NCBI GenBank assembly: GCA_900551775.1
Contig: URXI01000135.1
Span: 1-10,346 of the forward strand
Direction of reading: 5' to 3'
Source of the DNA: an uncultured Eubacterium sp.
GTDB taxonomy: Bacteria; Bacillota; Clostridia; Peptostreptococcales; Anaerovoracaceae
Length of the DNA stretch: 10,346 nucleotides
Of the stretch, positions 6,175-10,346 are shown piece by piece. Each line of letters opens with the position of its first letter. Positions within the stretch are counted from its first letter, which is position 1. The notes under the pieces were generated by a model, which worked only from the letters and a program-made list of their open reading frames with translations, did no database searches and had not been told where the DNA came from. Position numbers and translations under genes: made by a program.

Positions 6175-7467
6175 TTATGCTGCCGTATTTTCTTCTGCTG
6201 CCTGTCTTTCTTTCACTTTTTTGACATATCTGTCCCAGACAGTCAGCATGACGATACCGATGACCATGATGATCGCGATGGCAATAAACATGTAACGATA
6301 TCCTCCGTCTCCAAAAGTATCCAGAATCTTACCTGAGCAGAACGGCACGATGACTTCCGGCAGATAACCCACAGTGCAGACCAGGCCGATTGCAGTGCCC
6401 GCCACTCTGATTGGAACGCCGCCCTCTTCCATCATGGAGAAGACAAGGCTGTATCCGCCATACATACCGGCATAAATCATGATGCAGAGAGCGATAAACA
6501 ACGTCGAACTCATGTTGCCCATGATGACCATCATGAAGGTACCGATTGCCATCATGGCAAAGGTTACATACATGACCTTGGACCTGCCAAGCTTGTCCGC
6601 TATGATGCCGCCGCCAAAAGATGCCACTGGTCTTACATACTGTGCAGCGATGGTGACGATAGCGCCAGCTGTAGCAGCCATACCAAAGCGTGATGTTGCA
6701 TACGGGGTAAAATAATAGAATGCGATATTCATCACATAAGTACAGCAGAGTATAGATGACAAAATCCATACAGCCGGCATCTTGATGACTTCAAGTACCT
6801 GCGCTACACTGATTTTTTCCTGTTTTTCAGCAGTATCCAGTGTCTCCGCCGCTTCCTGCGGCTTGTGGTCTTTCATCAGGAAGAACAACAGGATGCCAAG
6901 TACGATTGCAACGATGGAGTAGTAAGTAATGACACCGTTAAGGCCCGCTAAATCACTGGACACTTTGCTGAAATATCCGAAGATGGAAACGATAGCAACA
7001 CCGTCTATGGCATACACGATGCCTCTGCCGCCGTCCATAAAGCCATAAGCCTTACTCTGTTCCTTTTCACTGGCGATTTCACGCAGGCTCTTCAGCAGGG
7101 AAGGCCAGAAAGCGAACAGCGAGGTAAATCCCCACAGTGCATAGATGCCCAGCAGCATGATGTAATTCGGATGGAGCAGATGCAGCAGGCCGCCTAATCC
7201 CGTCAGTACCAGTGACACGGACATCAGCTTTCTGGTGGATACCATATCGGCAACAACACCGCCGAACAGATAAGAAATCATGCCGAAGATACCGAACATG
7301 GATCCAAAAGTACCCATCTGCGTATTGGTCAGGTGATAGGTTTCCAGGTACGCATCATAAAAATAAGATCTGAAATACGGCAGGCCGTAAATCATAGCAC
7401 CAGCGATGGTAATGACAACCAAATGAAACATGTGCTTTTTCAGTTTTGAAGTGTTTTCTGCACTCAT
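6175..7467 (-). CDS. Major facilitator superfamily (MFS) transporter, substrate unknown
   Basis: This 430-residue membrane protein has about twelve hydrophobic segments in two sixfold bundles, with a charged central loop around residues 199-222, typical of MFS carriers (400-450 residues). The loop 2-3 motif GGVVADMVSTRK (69-80) and its pseudo-repeat GGGIIADKLGRSK (286-298) mark the two halves. The stretch FWPSLLKSLRE at 120-130 and DGGRG at 145-149 are conserved-looking features of MFS subgroups with organic-anion or sugar-phosphate-like substrates. The ATG at 7467 has AAAAGGAG 7 bases upstream. The gene follows its own promoter and precedes the MocR regulator and the amidohydrolase, so it probably imports their effector or substrate, or exports a product. 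The substrate cannot be predicted from the sequence. Confidence 0.9.
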   Translation of the reverse strand: MSAENTSKLKKHMFHLVVITIAGAMIYGLPYFRSYFYDAYLETYHLTNTQMGTFGSMFGIFGMISYLFGGVVADMVSTRKLMSVSLVLTGLGGLLHLLHPNYIMLLGIYALWGFTSLFAFWPSLLKSLREIASEKEQSKAYGFMDGGRGIVYAIDGVAIVSIFGYFSKVSSDLAGLNGVITYYSIVAIVLGILLFFLMKDHKPQEAAETLDTAEKQEKISVAQVLEVIKMPAVWILSSILCCTYVMNIAFYYFTPYATSRFGMAATAGAIVTIAAQYVRPVASFGGGIIADKLGRSKVMYVTFAMMAIGTFMMVIMGNMSSTLFIALCIMIYAGMYGGYSLVFSMMEEGGVPIRVAGTAIGLVCTVGYLPEVIVPFCSGKILDTFGDGGYRYMFIAIAIIMVIGIVMLTVWDRYVKKVKERQAAEENTAA

Positions 7468-7523
7468 TGTTTTTCTCCTTTTTGTTCATTTCTTAAGGTA
7501 AAATAATTGCGTCAATTTTCTTA

Positions 7524-7551
7524 ATTATACGAGAAAGCGGCGGCAAGTAAA
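7524..7551 (-). promoter_or_regulatory. Promoter of the MFS-MocR-M20 unit
   Basis: A perfect TATAAT (7529-7524) lies 16 bases downstream of TTTACT (7551-7546; four of six matches to TTGACA) on the minus strand. Transcription would begin near 7517, about 50 bases before the MFS start codon. The promoter lies downstream of the terminator of the previous unit, which fits a new transcript start. Confidence 0.65.
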
Positions 7552-7611
7552 GTACCAAAAGTGAACAAAATAAAGGCGGCTCGTAGTCCAAAACGAAATA
7601 TGAACCCATCC

Positions 7612-7646
7612 AAATAAAAAGCAGAGCGTATCTATGTACACCCTGC
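7612..7646 (-). terminator. Intrinsic terminator after the NIF3-like gene
   Basis: A 10-base-pair stem, GCAGGGTGTA (7646-7637) with TACGCTCTGC (7630-7621), has two G-U pairs and a six-base loop. TTTTTATTT (7620-7612) follows on the minus strand. It starts 27 bases after the stop codon of the downstream NIF3 frame (7676-7674). That placement supports the idea that the gene originally ended at 7674 and not at the premature stop near 7883. Confidence 0.85.
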
Positions 7647-7673
7647 TCAAAGCTTAAAAAACAGAACTCGCCC

Positions 7674-8485
7674 TTATACGATGCCTCCGATCCTGCTAAT
7701 CTCAAGTCCAGCCGCTTCCCATGCATCCAAGATGCGATTGAAGCCATAAGAATCACTGGCATAATGCCCTGCGATAACTGCATTGCAGCGACTATCCTTT
7801 GCCAGTTCATCCACCACCTCTGGTTTCATATGCATGACGACAAAGGTATTGACACCGGCATCAAGATAAGCCTTATATTCTTCTAAACCCCCCCCCCTGC
7901 CATATCCACCATGATTTTGCCAGCAAAGCTGTCATCATTTCCCACGGCAATATATGGATGCTGCGGTGTGCTGTTGTATTCTCTAATTTCCATCAGACTA
8001 TCCACTACGTCCTTCAGTACCGCGTCAGGTCTTTCGTCTAACAAAGCATCCAGCTGATTCTGGACATCCCTCTGCACAATCAGATCTGCCGGCGTGTGGA
8101 TGCTGAGACTGGCGATATTCAGCAGTCTTGCCATCTGTCCGGTAGCCGCATAATTGATGGAATGGGTTGCTTTAAAGGTCTTGGCATCCTTTCCTTCCAG
8201 CAGTTTCTGTGCAGTAGTAGGAGACACACCAAATTCAACCATTCGTTCAAAATGTGCGTCATATTCCATCTGCCCCACATTTGCCATGACCAGATCCTGC
8301 GGATGGTGGCGTGCAACACAATCGTAGCCGAGGCCGTGTGCAACAGCAACCTCAGCAGTTCCCATATCGATACCCGCCAGGACTTTTTTGATATCTTCCC
8401 CTTCAACCTGAATAACAGAATCCGCAGGAATCTTGTCAATTCCTGCTAAATCCAGTGCAATGCGCATCATTTCCTGTGTATTCAT
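7674..8485 (-). pseudogene. NIF3-like dinuclear metal protein gene, frame broken at a G10 tract
   Basis: Two minus-strand frames together encode a NIF3/YbgI-type protein of about 270 residues, the normal size. The first part (8485 to 7888) has the VARHHP motif with H60 and H61, then SIHTPAD with H130 and D134. The second part (to the TAA at 7676-7674) has LEEYKAYLDAGVNTFVV and AGHYASDSYGF, where the histidine supplies another metal ligand and aspartate replaces the usual glutamate. The frames meet at a run of ten G in MVDMAGGG. As given, translation stops at TAG (7885-7883), 200 residues in; deleting two G or adding one restores the protein. The ATG at 8485 with AGGTG 7 bases upstream is preferred to the GTG at 8494. 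NIF3 proteins bind two metals in a hexameric toroid; their reaction is poorly defined. The gene follows the solute-binding protein gene by 24 bases. It may be a true pseudogene, phase-variable, or a sequencing error. Confidence 0.82.
7888..7897. repeat. Homopolymer of ten C (G10 on the coding strand)
   Basis: Ten consecutive C on the plus strand lie exactly where the NIF3-like reading frame breaks. It is the longest G/C homopolymer I see in the window. Such tracts are prone to polymerase slippage and to sequencing length errors. Confidence 0.95.
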
Positions 8486-8491
8486 TTTCTT

Positions 8492-8496
8492 CACCT
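8492..8496 (-). promoter_or_regulatory. Ribosome binding site deciding the NIF3 start
   Basis: AGGTG lies 6 bases before the ATG at 8485. The in-frame GTG at 8494 is part of this site, and the nearby AAGGAG sits only 3 bases from that GTG, so the ATG is the better start. Confidence 0.55.
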
Positions 8497-8509
8497 GCTC
8501 CTTCTTTCT

Positions 8510-9997
8510 TTATTCCCAATAGAAGTTCTCAAAATGACGATTTCGTGTATCAGACATATCTACCTTCAGTCCTTTTGCAAAAGCAAATGGCCTGCCTTTC
8601 AGGTACATCATACCATAAAGTGATTCATCCGTTGCAATTCTCATCAAGTCAGCTTCAGACTTTACAACCTTTGCTTGATCTGTATCCGTATATACGGAAC
8701 CCGCCAGCTTATCCAGCTCCGCATCGTTGCATTTGGCATAGTTAATGCCTGAATTGAAGAAAGAGTAGAAAGTCCAAACAGGAGCTGAATTGACGTCCAT
8801 AGGCTGTGTCACACCCAATTTAAAGGAATTGCCCTTCAGGTTATCTAAGTGTGCTACGCTGTCCAGGGTTTCTAGTTCCATTTTAATGCCTACATCTTCC
8901 AAATTCTGTTTTACAATTTCCATCATACTCTTTTGCTCTGATAGGATAGATACCTTGCCAAGATCAACAGGAATTTTCACGCCCATATCCTTCAGCAGCT
9001 TCTTTGCCTTATCCGGGTTATACTCATAGACAGAAAGACCTTCCGGTTTGTCGCCCCATACACTAGCATAGAAGGCATCTGCTACTTCATAGTTCCCCTT
9101 GATTTCACCAGCTTGGGCGACCAGATTACGATCAATAGCAAAGTTCACTGCCTGACGGAAGCGCTTATCGCTGGTAGGTTTCTCTTGTGTATTAAAGACC
9201 AGAATATTTGCCAGACAAGGAATACTGAAAGCGGTTTCCAGGTTTTCATCTTCTTCAACACTGCTGTAGATTGAAGAGTCAATCTGTGCAAAGTCGATTT
9301 CACCCTTCTGCAGCGCAATCAATCCACTGGTCACATCGCTGATTACCCGGAAGGTGATTTTATCCAGTTTGCCAGCTTCTCCCCAGTATTTATCATTTTT
9401 CACCAGTTTCGCAACACCCGTTGCACTGTCATAACTCTCCAGTTTATACGGTCCGCTTCCAATCAGCTGCTCCCAATATGCATTATCTCCCAGTTTTTCA
9501 AACTGATCGGCGTTGACGATGGGAATGACCGCGTCATATATTCTTAAGTTGGTATAATCTGGATAAGTAATACGGAACTCATTCTCACCAGTAATCTCAA
9601 ATTTCGCATTTTCGTATCCATATCCACTTGGACTGTCAGCGCAGAGTTTTGCAGAATATAGAACATCTTCTACAGTCAGCGGATCTCCGTTGTGGAATGT
9701 TACATCTTTGCGGATTTTGAAATCCCAAATCAAACCGTCAGGAGAAACTTCCCAGCTTTCTGCAATGCCCGGTTCCAATTCGCTGTCTTTGTAATTCACT
9801 TCCAGCAAATTTTCCATGACCAGGCGGCTGATATCAGACGGATAGGAATTGGGGTCAAGGGATGGGAATTTCGCACTCAGAGCGACATTCAATTCATTGG
9901 TTTTGGCAGATTCACTTTCCGATCCTCCGCAGCCTGTCAAAGAAAGGCTTAAGATGCATGTCAGCACCAGAGTGATAGCAATCAGTCTACGTTTCAT
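8510..9997 (-). CDS. Peptide/nickel-type ABC transporter solute-binding lipoprotein (SBP_bac_5)
   Basis: This 495-residue extracytoplasmic receptor belongs to the family-5 solute-binding proteins of oligopeptide, dipeptide or nickel ABC importers (usually 490-550 residues). A lipoprotein signal peptide is clear: MKRRL, a hydrophobic stretch and the lipobox LTGC with the lipidated cysteine at C23, followed by a serine-rich linker. Family landmarks are SLDPNSYPSD near residue 46, LEPGIAESWEVSPDG, FHNGDPLTVEDVLYS and GSGPYKLESYD, with RFRQAVNFAIDRN further on. AAAGGAG stands 7 bases before the ATG at 9997, and the ABC ATPase gene ends 22 bases upstream, so the two belong to one import operon. 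The ligand is unknown. A small amide or peptide-like compound would fit the hydrolases in the following units, but this is inference. Confidence 0.93.
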   Translation of the reverse strand: MKRRLIAITLVLTCILSLSLTGCGGSESESAKTNELNVALSAKFPSLDPNSYPSDISRLVMENLLEVNYKDSELEPGIAESWEVSPDGLIWDFKIRKDVTFHNGDPLTVEDVLYSAKLCADSPSGYGYENAKFEITGENEFRITYPDYTNLRIYDAVIPIVNADQFEKLGDNAYWEQLIGSGPYKLESYDSATGVAKLVKNDKYWGEAGKLDKITFRVISDVTSGLIALQKGEIDFAQIDSSIYSSVEEDENLETAFSIPCLANILVFNTQEKPTSDKRFRQAVNFAIDRNLVAQAGEIKGNYEVADAFYASVWGDKPEGLSVYEYNPDKAKKLLKDMGVKIPVDLGKVSILSEQKSMMEIVKQNLEDVGIKMELETLDSVAHLDNLKGNSFKLGVTQPMDVNSAPVWTFYSFFNSGINYAKCNDAELDKLAGSVYTDTDQAKVVKSEADLMRIATDESLYGMMYLKGRPFAFAKGLKVDMSDTRNRHFENFYWE

Positions 9998-10019
9998 TGT
10001 TTCTCTCCTTTATATTATT

Positions 10020-10346
10020 TTATTGAGTTACAGCTGCTTTTGGGCACGCCACAAAATGGCCCGGTTTCACTTCTAGAAGGGGAATATCACAGGAAGTACA
10101 GCTTTGCGAACAGTGCTCACAGCGAGCGGCGAATCTGCATCCTGGCTCAGGGTCGATCGGACTGCTCACCTCCCCTTTTAAAAGAGGCGGCTCCAGATTG
10201 ATGCCTTTTATACCTGGAATCGGGATAGATGCAAGCAGTGCTTTCGTATACGGATGCAGCGGATTATAGAATAATTCGTCACTTTCCGCTTTCTCCACAC
10301 ACACGCCTCGGTAGAGGACGATGATTTCCTGACTGATATGCCGCAC
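10020..10346 (-). CDS. Oligopeptide-type ABC transporter ATP-binding protein, C-terminal part (OppF/DppF-like)
   Basis: The last 108 residues are present and the 5' part lies beyond the window. The sequence begins just after the H-loop (VRHISQEIIVLYRG), followed by NPLHPYTKALLASIP, the conserved C-terminal extension of Opp/Dpp ATPases. The P-loop, Walker B and signature motifs are therefore outside the window. The terminal cysteine domain (GCRFAARC through VAC) has the four usual cysteines at visible positions 70, 76, 83 and 101, plus two extra at 79 and 86. In this transporter family the domain is associated with substrate-system specificity, and an iron-sulfur cluster has been reported in some members. 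The GTG at 10346 is an internal valine codon, not a start. It energises import together with the adjacent binding protein. Confidence 0.9.
   Translation of the reverse strand: MRHISQEIIVLYRGVCVEKAESDELFYNPLHPYTKALLASIPIPGIKGINLEPPLLKGEVSSPIDPEPGCRFAARCEHCSQSCTSCDIPLLEVKPGHFVACPKAAVTQ

Noticed and set aside
7493..7810. Minus-strand 105-codon open frame downstream of the NIF3-like gene
   Set aside because: It overlaps the restored NIF3 C-terminal frame, the terminator and the MFS promoter in another frame, and its sequence is not protein-like.
7883..8494. Treating the 200-203-residue NIF3 open frame as a complete gene
   Set aside because: The C-terminal metal-ligand segment (AGHYAS) is encoded directly downstream in another frame and the terminator lies after it, so the short frame is a truncation product.
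10344..10346. GTG as start codon of a 108-residue protein
   Set aside because: It is the internal valine of the VRHIS segment after the H-loop of Opp/Dpp ATPases; the gene begins outside the window.
1..10346. CRISPR arrays, tRNA/rRNA genes, insertion sequences and attachment sites
   Set aside because: I looked for regular repeats, clover-leaf sequences, transposase motifs and terminal inverted repeats on both strands and saw none that I could support.

Overview
All genes that I can support in this window lie on the minus strand, so transcription runs from high to low coordinates. Strong AGGAGG-type ribosome binding sites, a lipoprotein signal peptide, mid-range base composition and an oxygen-sensitive 4-hydroxybutyryl-CoA dehydratase suggest an anaerobic Gram-positive bacterium of the Clostridia. 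The dehydratase matches Clostridium aminobutyricum AbfD closely, as I remember that protein. A relative of the Anaerovorax/Emergencia type is a guess.

Layout in transcription order. (1) 10346-7612 holds the 3' end of an oligopeptide-type ABC ATPase, a solute-binding lipoprotein and a NIF3-like metal protein whose frame is broken at a run of ten G. A clear intrinsic terminator follows. (2) A promoter with a perfect TATAAT (7524-7551) precedes an MFS transporter, a MocR/GntR regulator and an M20D amidohydrolase. The last two overlap by 23 bases, and the unit ends at a terminator at 3244-3294. (3) A 424-base gap (2886-3309) holds that terminator, a 39-codon remnant resembling a solute-binding protein, several hairpins and a weak promoter candidate. 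(4) A second unit encodes a cyclase-family hydrolase, a 3-hydroxyacyl-CoA dehydrogenase-family protein and 4-hydroxybutyryl-CoA dehydratase, whose 3' end lies beyond base 1.

Functional reading (inference). The window looks like a catabolic island: uptake (peptide ABC system, MFS carrier), hydrolysis of amide bonds (M20D enzyme, cyclase-family hydrolase), then CoA-ester chemistry (AbfD and a dehydrogenase). This would fit a C4 amino- or hydroxy-acid, or an acylated or cyclic derivative, being converted to crotonyl-CoA-level intermediates. The substrate cannot be read from the sequence. No CoA-transferase, CoA-ligase or crotonase is in the window.

The most unusual points are a MocR regulator whose PLP-anchoring lysine is replaced by leucine, a NIF3 gene split at a G10 tract that could be pseudogenisation, phase variation or a sequencing error, a dehydrogenase with an altered active-site motif, and the gene remnant between the two catabolic units.
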